The translations under genes were made by a program, and so were the position numbers. Below are positions 16,253-25,356 of a stretch of DNA of 58,624 nucleotides, one piece after another. Within the stretch, counting starts at the first letter, position 1; the number at the start of each line of letters is the position of its first letter. This stretch comes from Hymenobacter mucosus. GTDB lineage: Bacteria > Bacteroidota > Bacteroidia > Cytophagales > Hymenobacteraceae. The notes under the pieces were generated by a model. The model saw only the letters and a list, made by a program, of their open reading frames with translations. It was not told the origin of the DNA and did not search any database. Location of the stretch: contig NZ_FZNS01000018.1 in assembly GCF_900188255.1 (NCBI RefSeq), positions 1 to 58,624 on the forward strand, given 5' to 3'.

Positions 16253-16978
16253 TTAGAGCTTACTACCATATGATAAGTCGCCGGCATCGCCCAAGCCGGG
16301 TACGATGTAGGCCTGCTCGTTCAAATGGTCGTCGATGGCAGCCACCCAGAGGTTGGCTTCGGGCACTTCGCGCGTAACGTACTCCACGCCCTGTGGGCTG
16401 GCAATAACGGCCGCAATGTGCACCTGCCGGGGCGTGCCAAAGCGCAGCATAGCTCGGTACGTCTGCACCAATGACTTACCCGAAGCGAGCATGGGGTCAG
16501 CCAAGATAAGCACCCGCTCATCAAGACTAGGAGCCGATAGATAGTCGACCTGCACTTGTACCTGGGCGGTACCCTCAATGCGGTACGCCGCCGCAAAAGC
16601 AGAGGGCGACTGATCGAAATAGTTGAGGAACCCTTGGTGAAAGGGCAGGCCCGCGCGCAGTACCGTAGCAAGCACCGGAAAGTCGTGAAGTTGCTTGCTG
16701 CTGGATTCGCCCAAGGGGGTTGTCACCGTTTTATCAGTGTAACTCAACTGGGAGCTGATACGGTAGGCAATGATTTCGCCGAGGCGCTGCAAATTGCGGC
16801 GGAAGCGCAGGGAATCATGCTGCACTGTTACGTCGCGCAGTTCCGCTAAGAAGTGATTGGCAATGGAGGGCTCGGCACAGACAATGTGGACGCGGCTAGA
16901 GTCGTATAGAGGCTCCGCTGGCTTGGAAGGAGCGGCGGCGACGGGAGTAGTGGCAGGAATAGGCTTCAGCGCATCCAT
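16253..16978 (-). CDS. upp: Uracil phosphoribosyltransferase
   Basis: A 241-residue enzyme of the PRPP-dependent salvage family that makes UMP from uracil. The PRPP loop is LADPMLASGKS (159-169). The C-terminal YIVPGLGDAGDLSYGSK is the uracil-binding region specific to UPRTase. The first 27 residues are an Ala/Pro-rich extension not found in most homologues (about 210 residues). Its ATG overlaps the end of the FemAB-like gene by 13 nt, so the two are translationally coupled. Confidence 0.92.
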   Translation of the reverse strand: MDALKPIPATTPVAAAPSKPAEPLYDSSRVHIVCAEPSIANHFLAELRDVTVQHDSLRFRRNLQRLGEIIAYRISSQLSYTDKTVTTPLGESSSKQLHDFPVLATVLRAGLPFHQGFLNYFDQSPSAFAAAYRIEGTAQVQVQVDYLSAPSLDERVLILADPMLASGKSLVQTYRAMLRFGTPRQVHIAAVIASPQGVEYVTREVPEANLWVAAIDDHLNEQAYIVPGLGDAGDLSYGSKL

Positions 16979-17919
16979 TTCAGGTACCAGGGGCGTTGGG
17001 TGAATGATAAGGCCGCGTATGGCACGGGCACGGCCCCGAAATTGGCGAAAAAACGGGCAATAGACGGTATCATTCCGCCTTCAAAATCAAGAATCAGCTC
17101 CGGTGTGCCGGCGTAGCGACGGATTTGCGAGTCGAGCAGCAACACAGGAGCGCCTACCTTCTTCCCCGCCTCCGAAGCCGCCGCAAACAGATATACTAAG
17201 CGGGTGCGATAGTGCACGAACAGCGCCCCAGCCAGTAGCTCATCCGTTTCGGGCTGGCGCACTTCCAGAACCTGTAATACTTGCTGCTTACGTAAGCTTG
17301 TCACTAAGCGCCGCATCATGCGGTAATGACGACTGCGGAGGTCGGCGGCTTTTCCTTTCGTTTGCTGGAATAACGTCAGTACTGGCTCCGCATCGTCCGT
17401 TGCCGTGACCAGGAGCGGCACTATGGCAGCTTCATTGAGACGCAAACGGCGACGGTAATCAGCGGCGTAAGCAGCCCGCACTGTGGCGTAGGGCTGGTCG
17501 AGCGGTAGGTGGTAGGTCTGGCGCGTTTGCCAGGTTAAGCTTAGTTGCCGTGCCGGTGCGGAGTCTTGTAGAGAGAATAGGCCATTAGCGTCATTTAGCT
17601 GGGTATAAAAGCTGGTGTAGTGGCCTGCTATGGTAGCAACTCCCCGGAGCAGTGGCCAAGCGGCTCCAAGTATACCCAACTGCTGCGTAAAGGGCGGCTG
17701 GTAGACTTGCTGGCCCCAGGGCCGCCATTTCACAGGTAAGGGCCATAGGCTTAGGTAGCGGCCAGTCTGCTCGTCTACTTCCACTAGTGCATCCCACCGG
17801 CCGGCGGTGGCCTGCAACCACCATGAGCACGCGTAAGGCACCACTTGCTGGGCCGAGTGTACGCACGCATCCCAGGCAGCTAGGTCAATTTCGGAATAGC
17901 GGAGCAGGCGCGGCAGCAT
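16966..17919 (-). CDS. FemAB/GNAT-like acyltransferase
   Basis: A 317-residue protein of the FemAB-related GNAT fold common in Bacteroidota. The N-terminal WWLQATAGRWDALVEVD region and the C-terminal LDFEGGMIPSIARFFANFGA block, where FemAB-like proteins close the acceptor site, support the call. The ATG at 17919 is chosen because a TACCTTTG promoter box lies 5 nt before it, which excludes the ATG at 18033. It may transfer aminoacyl groups to envelope precursors; the substrate is unknown. It is the first gene of a pair with upp. Confidence 0.7.
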   Translation of the reverse strand: MLPRLLRYSEIDLAAWDACVHSAQQVVPYACSWWLQATAGRWDALVEVDEQTGRYLSLWPLPVKWRPWGQQVYQPPFTQQLGILGAAWPLLRGVATIAGHYTSFYTQLNDANGLFSLQDSAPARQLSLTWQTRQTYHLPLDQPYATVRAAYAADYRRRLRLNEAAIVPLLVTATDDAEPVLTLFQQTKGKAADLRSRHYRMMRRLVTSLRKQQVLQVLEVRQPETDELLAGALFVHYRTRLVYLFAAASEAGKKVGAPVLLLDSQIRRYAGTPELILDFEGGMIPSIARFFANFGAVPVPYAALSFTQRPWYLKWMR

Positions 17920-17924
17920 AATAC

Positions 17925-17932
17925 CAAAGGTA
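17925..17932 (-). promoter_or_regulatory. -7 box of the FemAB-upp unit, 5 nt before ATG
   Basis: TACCTTTG on the minus strand, then GTATT and ATG. It decides the start codon and implies a leaderless transcript. Confidence 0.6.
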
Positions 17933-18049
17933 GGCGCGGTGGCGTTGTAACGCAGATTTTCCCGTGGTGTACACCTCATACTGCCCGCCACGGGCACTCT
18001 ATCTTCCTCATCTAGCCCGAAGTAGCATCCCATTCTTGCGCTAAGTCCG

Positions 18050-18057
18050 TAGGTTTG
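18050..18057 (+). promoter_or_regulatory. -7 box of the Wzi/RemB-like gene
   Basis: TAGGTTTG, 39 nt before the ATG at 18097. No clear -33 TTG at the usual distance. Confidence 0.4.
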
Positions 18058-18096
18058 TTGTCCCGCTCGCCGGCTCTTGTATAAGCGGCTCTGTTT

Positions 18097-19986
18097 ATGA
18101 GAAAATCCTACCTTCTAGTATCAGGCCTTTCGGGTCTGCTCACGTTATCAGCCACTGCCCAGGACACCCCGCCTACCCGGCCTATCGACGGACAAGGCAA
18201 CTGGCTAACCTATGACGACCCGCCCAAGGAGCCGCGTCCGGTCAAATCAGCGAACTGGAACATCACCTCAAAAGGGGAGGCTAAAACAACAATGGGTACG
18301 ACGTACGTACCCTTGGACGCCGATATCTACCGGCTTATCGACCGGTATGCGATACAGTATGGAGCTGACTCGTTATCCGACCTGCACACATCGGTACGGC
18401 CCTACACGAGAGCATCGGTAGCGCGGTTGGCAGAGCGTATTCTCCGCGATTCAACAGCGGGTTTGTCGCGCCAAGACCGCTACAACATACGCTACCTGCT
18501 GCGCGACAACTGGCACGATGCCCGCCAAGACTCGGCTATCAACCTGCGCGAGAAACCTATTTTAAAGCACTTTTACGAGCGGCGCTCCGACTTGTACAGT
18601 GTGGAGCTGCCCAATTTTTCACTGCGTATAAACCCAGTTTTGGGCTTAAGTCTGGGCAACAGTGATGGTAGCAAGAGCTATAGCTTCCTGAACACTCGCG
18701 GCGTACAGGTAGAAGGTACTATCGACCAGCGCCTTGGTTTCTACACCTTCCTGGCCGATAATCAGATGGCTGTGCCAGAATACGTGCAGCAGCGTGTTGA
18801 GCGGGACCAGGCCGTACCACATGAGGGCTTCTGGAAGCCGTTCAAAGCTACTCCGGGTCAGTATGATTTTCTCTCGGCACGGGGCTACCTTACCTACGCA
18901 GCAGGTAAGCACGTTAGCCTACAGCTGGGCCACGACCGGAATCAGATAGGCAATGGATACCGCAGTCTTATTTTATCGGATTATGCGGCGCCCTACCTCT
19001 TTTTAAAGGCACAGACGCGCATTTGGAAATTTCACTACGAAAACCTGTTTGCCCAGATGACGGCCGACGCGCCGAATGTTGACGCTTCGTACGACCGAAA
19101 GTATTTGGCTTTCCACCATTTGAGCTTCGACGTGCTGCCCAATTTAAATGTGGGCGTGTTTGAAAGCGTAGTATATAGCGGCTATTCCGCTACCAACGAC
19201 ACATTATTAGTAACCCGAGGTGGCGTACAGCAACAAGTAATTCAGCCCCGTCGGCGTGGTTTTGAGCTGCAATACCTCAATCCTATCATCTTCTACCGGG
19301 CAGTAGAACAGGGTACCGGCTCCGAAGACAACGCGCTGCTAGGTTTAGATTTTAAATGGAATATTAAACGGCGGGTACAGCTCTATGGCCAATTAGTACT
19401 CGATGAGTTTGTACTCAGTGAGATTCGGGCTGGTGATGGCTGGTGGGCTAACAAGCAGAGCATTCAGTTAGGGGGCAAGTACCTTAACGTAGCAGGCATT
19501 CGCAACCTCGATATCCAGGGAGAATTCAACTTCATTCGCCCTTTCATGTACGAACATGAAGATAAGTTCCGCAACTACCAGCATTACCAGCAACCGTTGG
19601 CGCACCCTATGGGAGCTAATTTGTGGAAACTGATTGGCATTGTCAGCTACCAGCCACTGCCCCGCCTGAACGTGGTGGCCAAAGGATTTTATGTCAAGCA
19701 AGGACTCGACCCTAATGGCCAGAACTACGGCTCAAACCCCAATTTACCATACACCTCGCGCCCTCAGGAGTATGGCTTCCAGGTAGGGTCGGGCGTCACC
19801 TCTTATCTTTTCCATGGTGACTTCACGGCTTCTTATCAAGCCGCCCATAATCTTTGGTTAGATGGTAAGCTGATTGTACGGCACCGCACGCTCGACCAGC
19901 CTGTATCCTATTTCACGGCCGGCACCGATGCCTTAGCCTCTGTGGCCTTGCGATGGAACATCGCCCAGCGCCTACACGAGTTTTAG
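18097..19986 (+). CDS. Wzi/RemB-like outer-membrane beta-barrel protein
   Basis: A 629-residue exported protein with a signal peptide ending near LSATAQ (about residue 22). An N-terminal helical region (about 70-165, with DLHTSVRPYTRASVARLAER) precedes a long beta-rich part with alternating aromatic strands, such as LSLQLGHDRNQIGNGYRSLI and the terminal SVALRWNIAQRLHEF. This layout fits the capsule-assembly Wzi family, which in gliding Bacteroidota includes RemB. It probably anchors or secretes surface polysaccharide at the outer membrane. It is a single-gene unit with a strong terminator. Confidence 0.65.
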   Translation: MRKSYLLVSGLSGLLTLSATAQDTPPTRPIDGQGNWLTYDDPPKEPRPVKSANWNITSKGEAKTTMGTTYVPLDADIYRLIDRYAIQYGADSLSDLHTSVRPYTRASVARLAERILRDSTAGLSRQDRYNIRYLLRDNWHDARQDSAINLREKPILKHFYERRSDLYSVELPNFSLRINPVLGLSLGNSDGSKSYSFLNTRGVQVEGTIDQRLGFYTFLADNQMAVPEYVQQRVERDQAVPHEGFWKPFKATPGQYDFLSARGYLTYAAGKHVSLQLGHDRNQIGNGYRSLILSDYAAPYLFLKAQTRIWKFHYENLFAQMTADAPNVDASYDRKYLAFHHLSFDVLPNLNVGVFESVVYSGYSATNDTLLVTRGGVQQQVIQPRRRGFELQYLNPIIFYRAVEQGTGSEDNALLGLDFKWNIKRRVQLYGQLVLDEFVLSEIRAGDGWWANKQSIQLGGKYLNVAGIRNLDIQGEFNFIRPFMYEHEDKFRNYQHYQQPLAHPMGANLWKLIGIVSYQPLPRLNVVAKGFYVKQGLDPNGQNYGSNPNLPYTSRPQEYGFQVGSGVTSYLFHGDFTASYQAAHNLWLDGKLIVRHRTLDQPVSYFTAGTDALASVALRWNIAQRLHEF

Positions 19987-20002
19987 GCCCATCATAGAAG
20001 AA

Positions 20003-20057
20003 ACGAATACAGCTGCACGAGGCGAAGCGCCTTCTTCGTGCAGCTGTATTCGTTTTT
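20003..20057 (+). terminator. Strong intrinsic terminator
   Basis: 18-bp perfect stem ACGAATACAGCTGCACGA (20003-20020) and its complement at 20036-20053, then TTTT. It lies 17 nt after the Wzi/RemB-like stop. Confidence 0.9.
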
Positions 20058-20097
20058 TAGTGCCTGCCCAACCATACAGCCTCCTTACAGCCCTTTC

Positions 20098-20457
20098 ATG
20101 CGTCACGACCCCGCTTCTATATTCCTGTACCGCCCCGTCAATCAGCAGGAGTTAGATTTGATTGCCGCAGCGGGATGGACGGCTTTTCCGCTGCGTAGGC
20201 CAGAGCAGTCTGTTTTTTATCCGGTGCTGAATGAGACGTATGCGGCCGAAATTGCCCACGGCTGGAACGCGCCCGCCGCTGGCGTGGGCTACGTGCTACG
20301 CTTCGCCATAGACGCCGACTACGCCAATACATTTCCGGTGCAAAACGTGGGCGGCCAAGACTATGACGAGCTATGGGTACCGGCCGAGGAACTAGCGGAG
20401 TTTAACAGCTACATCGTAGGTCAGATTGAGGTAGTAGGTGTGTTCAAGGCCGACTAG
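20098..20457 (+). CDS. Small conserved protein (ADP-ribosylation/crystallin J1-named family)
   Basis: A 119-residue soluble protein starting MRHDPASIFLYRPVNQQE; the upstream part of the frame lies within the preceding terminator, so ATG 20098 is used. The blocks LYRPV, GWTAFPLRRPEQSVFYPVLN and YDELWVPAEELAEFNSYIVG match small proteins often labelled ADP-ribosylation/crystallin J1 in databases, a name that does not establish activity. No catalytic motif is recognisable. Function unknown, cytoplasmic. Confidence 0.7.
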   Translation: MRHDPASIFLYRPVNQQELDLIAAAGWTAFPLRRPEQSVFYPVLNETYAAEIAHGWNAPAAGVGYVLRFAIDADYANTFPVQNVGGQDYDELWVPAEELAEFNSYIVGQIEVVGVFKAD

Positions 20458-20499
20458 CGCCTGTTGGGTGCAGCTGGGCACAGGCCACTGGGAATGCGC

Positions 20500-20507
20500 T
20501 ACCTTTG
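20500..20507 (+). promoter_or_regulatory. -7 box of the MsbA-like gene, 9 nt before ATG
   Basis: TACCTTTG at 20500-20507, 9 nt before ATG 20517. An in-frame TTG that could be mistaken for a start codon is part of this box. Confidence 0.55.
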
Positions 20508-20516
20508 CCGCTTCCA

Positions 20517-22364
20517 ATGAAGACCTACCTCCGCATTCTGCAATATGCCCGCCCGTGGGCGGCTTTTCTACCGCAGTACCTACTGTACACGGTGCTAACT
20601 ATCTTTTTCAGCATCGGCAACTTCACGCTCATTATCCCGCTGCTGAAGGTGCTGTTTGATACGACGGATAAAGTGCCGTTGCAGGCTCCTGAGCATTTAC
20701 CTTCTTTCCGTCCTACCATTCAGTGGGTTACGGATACTTTCAACTACTTCTTTGCCGATGTACTAGCGGCACGGGGTAAGCTTGGGGCTTTGGCTTTTGT
20801 GTGCGTGGTAGTGGTAATGTCGGTGTTGCTGAGTAATGTATTCCGCTACCTGAGTTTGCGGCTGCTGGCCAAAGTACGCGCCCGCGTCATCCAGAATTTG
20901 CGCCACGACCTCTATCACCGCATTATTGGTCTGCAGTTGAGCTTCTTCGGCAATGAGCGCAAGGGCGACCTAATGTCGCGCTTCACGAGCGACGTGCAAG
21001 AAGTGGAAACGTCCGTGGTCAACACCATGACGGCCGTAATCAAGGAGCCTCTGACTATTGTGGCCTACTTCGTGGTGCTGTTTCATATTTCGGTGCCACT
21101 CACGCTGTTCACCCTCATTTTGCTGCCTATTTCGGGTGGCGTAATTGCGGGCGTGGCCAAGCGGCTACGCACCCAAGCAAAGCAAAGCCAGAGCACCCTG
21201 GGAACTATGCTTTCAGTGATTGATGAAACGCTGGGCGGCATTCGGGTTATCAAGGCCTTCAATGCCCAAGATTACATCAAAGGCAAGTTTGAGGAGCAAA
21301 ACAACCAGTATGCGCGCACCTCGCGGGCCATCGATAATACCCGCGACTTGGCTTCGCCCTTTTCGGAATTTGCCGGCGTTTCGGTGGTAGCCGGGCTACT
21401 GTACTTTGGTGGCACCCTGATCTTAGGCGGACAGTCGAACTTGAATGGCGAAACGTTTATTGGCTATGTGATTCTGTTTTCACAGGTGCTCACACCGGCC
21501 AAGGCTCTATCGTCCTCGTTTGGCAACATCCAGCGCGGCTTGGTGGCTGGCGAGCGGGTACTTAGCATTATTGATACCGAGCCGATGATTCGGGACCGGG
21601 CCGATGCGCAGTTGCTACCAGCCTTTGAGCACCATATTGAACTCCGCAACTTACAGTTCGCCTACGGTGATACCCCTGTACTACAGGACATCAACCTTAC
21701 CATTCCCAAAGGAAAAACGGTGGCGTTGGTAGGACCCAGCGGCGGGGGCAAAAGTACGTTGGCCGATTTGCTGCCGCGTTTTTATGACCCTACCGGCGGA
21801 CAGTTGCTCATTGATGGTCACGATGTACGCGACTGCACTATCCACTCCGTGCGCGACCAAATGGGCATCGTAACTCAGGAAAGCATCTTGTTCAACGACA
21901 CCATCTTTAACAACATCCGTTTCAACACTCAAGCCACAGAATCGGAGGTAATAGAGGCCGCCCGCATTGCCAATGCCCACGATTTTATCATGGCCTCGCC
22001 GGAGGGGTACGCTACTATCATTGGCGACCGAGGCAGCCGGCTTTCGGGGGGGCAGCGCCAGCGCCTGAGCATTGCCCGGGCCATCCTACGCAATCCTCCT
22101 ATTCTAATTCTGGATGAAGCTACTTCCGCGCTCGACACGGAAAGCGAGAAGCTGGTACAGGAGGCATTAACCCGTCTCATGCAAAACCGAACCTCACTGG
22201 TTATTGCCCACCGCCTCAGCACGGTGCAGCACGCCGACGAGATTGTGGTACTCCAACACGGCCGCATTGTGGAGCGAGGCACGCACGAAGAACTGCTGGG
22301 CCGCGAAAACGGCCTGTACAAGCGCCTAAGCCTAATGCAAACCAACAATGCAGCACTAGTCTGA
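20517..22364 (+). CDS. ABC exporter, MsbA-like (fused permease and ATPase)
   Basis: A 615-residue half-transporter that would work as a homodimer. The N-terminal half has six membrane helices with the ELISRFTSDV-like coupling region (KGDLMSRFTSDVQEVE). The C-terminal ATPase has Walker A GPSGGGKST (about 406-414), signature LSGGQRQR (about 509-516), Walker B ILILDEATSALD (about 529-540) and the AHRLSTV switch. It resembles MsbA and related lipid or multidrug flippases. Given gmhA nearby, lipid A-core transport is a reasonable inference, but drug export is also possible. Confidence 0.9.
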   Translation: MKTYLRILQYARPWAAFLPQYLLYTVLTIFFSIGNFTLIIPLLKVLFDTTDKVPLQAPEHLPSFRPTIQWVTDTFNYFFADVLAARGKLGALAFVCVVVVMSVLLSNVFRYLSLRLLAKVRARVIQNLRHDLYHRIIGLQLSFFGNERKGDLMSRFTSDVQEVETSVVNTMTAVIKEPLTIVAYFVVLFHISVPLTLFTLILLPISGGVIAGVAKRLRTQAKQSQSTLGTMLSVIDETLGGIRVIKAFNAQDYIKGKFEEQNNQYARTSRAIDNTRDLASPFSEFAGVSVVAGLLYFGGTLILGGQSNLNGETFIGYVILFSQVLTPAKALSSSFGNIQRGLVAGERVLSIIDTEPMIRDRADAQLLPAFEHHIELRNLQFAYGDTPVLQDINLTIPKGKTVALVGPSGGGKSTLADLLPRFYDPTGGQLLIDGHDVRDCTIHSVRDQMGIVTQESILFNDTIFNNIRFNTQATESEVIEAARIANAHDFIMASPEGYATIIGDRGSRLSGGQRQRLSIARAILRNPPILILDEATSALDTESEKLVQEALTRLMQNRTSLVIAHRLSTVQHADEIVVLQHGRIVERGTHEELLGRENGLYKRLSLMQTNNAALV

Positions 22365-22514
22365 TTTGCAAGACTACCACCACACGGCGCATCCTAGCCA
22401 AGCAGAACAATACGCCACACGCAAGAGTAGGCAAAGCCCTATATTTAGTCCGTTAAGTTGGCTTCTGCGTACTAGGGCCAACGTTTCTTTCTTCACCTAG
22501 CCTTCCGAAACTCC

Positions 22515-22961
22515 ATGCTTGCTCTCAAACGCCTCGTCACAATACTCGTAATGGTGTTCCTGCTGCTGGCTCTGCTGTTGCTATTGGTTCCCTCCGTGCA
22601 GGCCTCTTTTGCTGGTATATTTGGCTCTCCCCAGGGGCTATTTCAGGGCCTCTTTATCACGGCGGTTGTGCTGCTAGGCTTGCAATTGATTACTGAAAAT
22701 CTTGACAGCGTAATTTTACGTCGCGACGTAGCAGCCCGGGAAACCAAAATCAACGAGCTTAAAGCGCGTCTTTACGATCAGCAGATGGAGCAGCAGCGCG
22801 CCGCCGACCGTCCTCAGAGCGCCCCGCGTACCGGCGTAACTACTTACCCTGAACCGCGCACGCCCGTGTACCCCGAGTCTGACCCGAGCCTGCCGCACGC
22901 CCCCATTGATCAGCCTACTTCCACTACCCCACCGAGCAGCACGAACCGCCCGGTGCAGTAA
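22515..22961 (+). CDS. Small membrane protein with coiled coil and Pro-rich tail
   Basis: A 148-residue protein. Two hydrophobic helices (about 7-28 and 44-64) are followed by a charged coiled-coil segment (about 72-96, RRDVAARETKINELKARLYD) and a disordered Pro/Thr/Ser-rich C-terminus (98-148). The topology resembles LapA-like small envelope proteins, but I recognise no family. It ends 9 nt before gmhA on the same strand, so the two are probably co-transcribed. Confidence 0.65.
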   Translation: MLALKRLVTILVMVFLLLALLLLLVPSVQASFAGIFGSPQGLFQGLFITAVVLLGLQLITENLDSVILRRDVAARETKINELKARLYDQQMEQQRAADRPQSAPRTGVTTYPEPRTPVYPESDPSLPHAPIDQPTSTTPPSSTNRPVQ

Positions 22962-22970
22962 TTCTTCTCC

Positions 22971-23558
22971 GTGACCCAACCTTCGCTTTCTGACCTCATC
23001 CGGGCTGAGTTGACGGATGCCCAGGCCGTTCTCAACCGTTTCCTACAGGACCCTGCCCACATACAAGCCATCGAGCAGGCGGCACGCTTAATGGCCACGG
23101 CCCTCACGCAGGGCGGCAAGATTCTAAGCTGCGGCAACGGCGGCTCCCTCTGCGACGCACAGCACTTTGCCGAAGAACTAAGCGGCCGCTACCGCAACGA
23201 CCGTCGCGCCTTAGCGGCTATTGCTCTTACGGAGGCCTCGCACATGAGCTGTGTGGCCAATGACTACGGCTACGACTACGTGTTCAGCCGCTTTGTGGAG
23301 GCCCTAGGCCGCCCTGGCGACGTGCTGCTGGCCATTAGCACGAGCGGTAATTCTCCTAATATTCTGCGCGCGGCCGAAGCTGCGAAGGCCAACGGCATGG
23401 TGGTAGTAGGGCTTACTGGTAAAGATGGCGGAAAGCTAGCCAGCCTGTGTGATGTTGAAATTCGGGCTCCACACTCAGGCTATGCCGACCGGATTCAGGA
23501 AATTCACATTAAGGCCATCCACATCATGATTATGCTGATTGAAAACTTGGTGTCGTAA
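22971..23558 (+). CDS. gmhA: Phosphoheptose isomerase (sedoheptulose-7-phosphate isomerase)
   Basis: A 195-residue SIS-domain enzyme with a GTG start. It converts sedoheptulose 7-phosphate to D-glycero-manno-heptose 7-phosphate, the first step of ADP-heptose synthesis for lipopolysaccharide core or S-layer glycans. The family block CGNGGSLCDAQHFAEELSGR contains the metal ligands His and Glu, and QEIHIKAIH near the C-terminus provides Gln and His. The STSGNSPN loop binds the phosphate. The usual GGSH is GGSL here. A different SIS isomerase such as DiaA is less likely. Confidence 0.88.
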   Translation: MTQPSLSDLIRAELTDAQAVLNRFLQDPAHIQAIEQAARLMATALTQGGKILSCGNGGSLCDAQHFAEELSGRYRNDRRALAAIALTEASHMSCVANDYGYDYVFSRFVEALGRPGDVLLAISTSGNSPNILRAAEAAKANGMVVVGLTGKDGGKLASLCDVEIRAPHSGYADRIQEIHIKAIHIMIMLIENLVS

Positions 23559-23571
23559 TCAGGTTCATGTA

Positions 23572-23609
23572 CACGAAAAAAGGCCACCCTGGGGTGGCCT
23601 TTTTTCGTG
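23572..23609 (+). terminator. Intrinsic terminator of gmhA
   Basis: 18-bp perfect stem CACGAAAAAAGGCCACCC with its complement after a 2-nt centre; the 3' arm carries six T. Confidence 0.85.
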
Positions 23610-23705
23610 CATGCAAAGTTAGACTTTATGTATACCAACGGACCAATGATATTAGTAACTTCGCTTTGCGTAGCACCCATTTAACCATTAGATCTATCCT
23701 GTTTC

Positions 23706-25244
23706 ATGCTTACTAAAACCTACGGCTCTGCCGTGCAGGGAGTTAATGCTTATACTATTACTATTGAAGTAGTTGTATCACAAGGCACTGGTTTTTTCGT
23801 TGTGGGCCTGCCCGATAATGCTATCAAAGAAAGCCAACAACGGGTAGAGGCCGCTCTCAAGTTTAAGAACTACCGGATGCCCCGTACCAAGGTAGTCGTA
23901 AATATGGCTCCTGCCGATATTCGCAAGGAGGGCTCCGCGTATGATTTGCCCATTGCGCTAGGCATTTTGCACGCCTCCCAACAGCTTACTACCGAGCGGC
24001 TAGGGGAGTATATAGTAATGGGCGAGCTAGCCCTTGATGGTGCTCTACGTCCAGTTCGCGGGGTGCTTCCTATTGCTATTCAGGCGCGCAAAGAAGGATT
24101 TAAGGGTTTCATTCTGCCCAAGGAAAACGCCCAGGAAGCAGCCATTGTCAACAACCTCGACGTCATTCCCGTCGATACCATGCAGGAGGCCGTCGACTTT
24201 CTAGAAGGTCGCCAAGTTATTGAGCCGGTGATGATAGATACACGGGAGGTTTTTCAGCATACGGCCAATCAATACGCCGCCGACTTTGCCGACGTACAAG
24301 GCCAAGAGAACATCAAGCGGGCTTTGGAAATTGCTGCGGCTGGTGGTCACAACGTTATCATGATTGGTCCTCCTGGTGCGGGCAAAACCATGCTGGCGAA
24401 GCGGTTGCCTAGCATCTTGCCTGCTCTCAGCATGCAGGAGGCCCTGGAAAGCACCAAAATACATTCCGTGGCTGGCAAGTTGGGAGCCAACGCCTCCTTG
24501 CTGAACATGCGTCCCTTCAGGGCCCCGCACCACACGATATCCGACGTAGCGCTAGTAGGCGGGGGCGGTAATCCACAGCCGGGCGAAATCTCCTTGGCTC
24601 ACAACGGCGTGCTTTTTCTAGATGAGCTACCCGAGTTTAAGCGGACGGTGCTGGAAGTAATGCGCCAGCCGCTGGAGGAGCGCCGCGTAACTATTTCACG
24701 GGCCAAGCTGAGTATTGACTTTCCCGCCAACTTCATGCTCATTGCTTCCATGAATCCGTGCCCCTGTGGGTACTACAACCACCCGGAGAAAGAGTGCGTG
24801 TGCGGGCCAGGAGTTGTGCAGCGCTACCTTAACAAAGTGAGCGGGCCACTGTTGGACCGAATTGATTTGCACGTGGAGGTGACGCCGGTCACGTTTGACC
24901 AAATGACGGAAACGCGGCGTTCAGAATCTAGCCACGACATTCAGAAGCGGGTAGAACTAGCCCGGCAGTGCCAAGCTAAGCGCTTCAGGGACTTTCCTGA
25001 TATCCACTCCAACGCCATGATGCCGTCGCAAATGGTAAAGGACATTTGCCGAATTAACCCGGCGGGCCTTACGCTACTTAAAACGGCCATGGAGCGCCTG
25101 GGCCTTTCGGCCCGCGCGTACGACCGTATCCTGAAAGTAGCGCGTACTATTGCCGATTTGGCGGGCACCGACGACATCGAGATTCAGCACTTAGCCGAAG
25201 CTATTCAATACCGCAGCTTAGATAGGGAAGGCTGGGCCGGCTAG
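23706..25244 (+). CDS. comM: YifB/ComM family Mg-chelatase-like AAA+ ATPase
   Basis: A 512-residue protein. The N-terminal Lon-S16-like domain (about 20-170) includes VVGLPDNAIKESQQRVEAAL. The AAA+ core has Walker A GPPGAGKT (221-228), Walker B LFLDELPEF and a Cys-rich CPCGYYNHPEKECVCGPG insert (about 355-372) that may bind zinc, then SGPLLDRIDLHVEV. ComM is a hexameric helicase that promotes branch migration during natural transformation in other bacteria. A cytoplasmic DNA-processing role is inferred here. A TAACTTCG box at 23656-23663 may be its -7 element. Confidence 0.92.
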   Translation: MLTKTYGSAVQGVNAYTITIEVVVSQGTGFFVVGLPDNAIKESQQRVEAALKFKNYRMPRTKVVVNMAPADIRKEGSAYDLPIALGILHASQQLTTERLGEYIVMGELALDGALRPVRGVLPIAIQARKEGFKGFILPKENAQEAAIVNNLDVIPVDTMQEAVDFLEGRQVIEPVMIDTREVFQHTANQYAADFADVQGQENIKRALEIAAAGGHNVIMIGPPGAGKTMLAKRLPSILPALSMQEALESTKIHSVAGKLGANASLLNMRPFRAPHHTISDVALVGGGGNPQPGEISLAHNGVLFLDELPEFKRTVLEVMRQPLEERRVTISRAKLSIDFPANFMLIASMNPCPCGYYNHPEKECVCGPGVVQRYLNKVSGPLLDRIDLHVEVTPVTFDQMTETRRSESSHDIQKRVELARQCQAKRFRDFPDIHSNAMMPSQMVKDICRINPAGLTLLKTAMERLGLSARAYDRILKVARTIADLAGTDDIEIQHLAEAIQYRSLDREGWAG

Positions 25245-25341
25245 GAAGTAATTCAGGCTACAACCAAGTAGAATAGCAGCAGTGTCGTTGACTGTGGCGG
25301 CAGAGCCTCCGCTTCACATCGCTACTTCTCAATTTCACCCG

Positions 25342-25349
25342 TAGCTTTG
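25342..25349 (+). promoter_or_regulatory. -7 box of pyrD, 7 nt before ATG
   Basis: TAGCTTTG, then CAACACC and ATG 25357. The transcript would be nearly leaderless. Confidence 0.55.
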
Positions 25350-25356
25350 CAACACC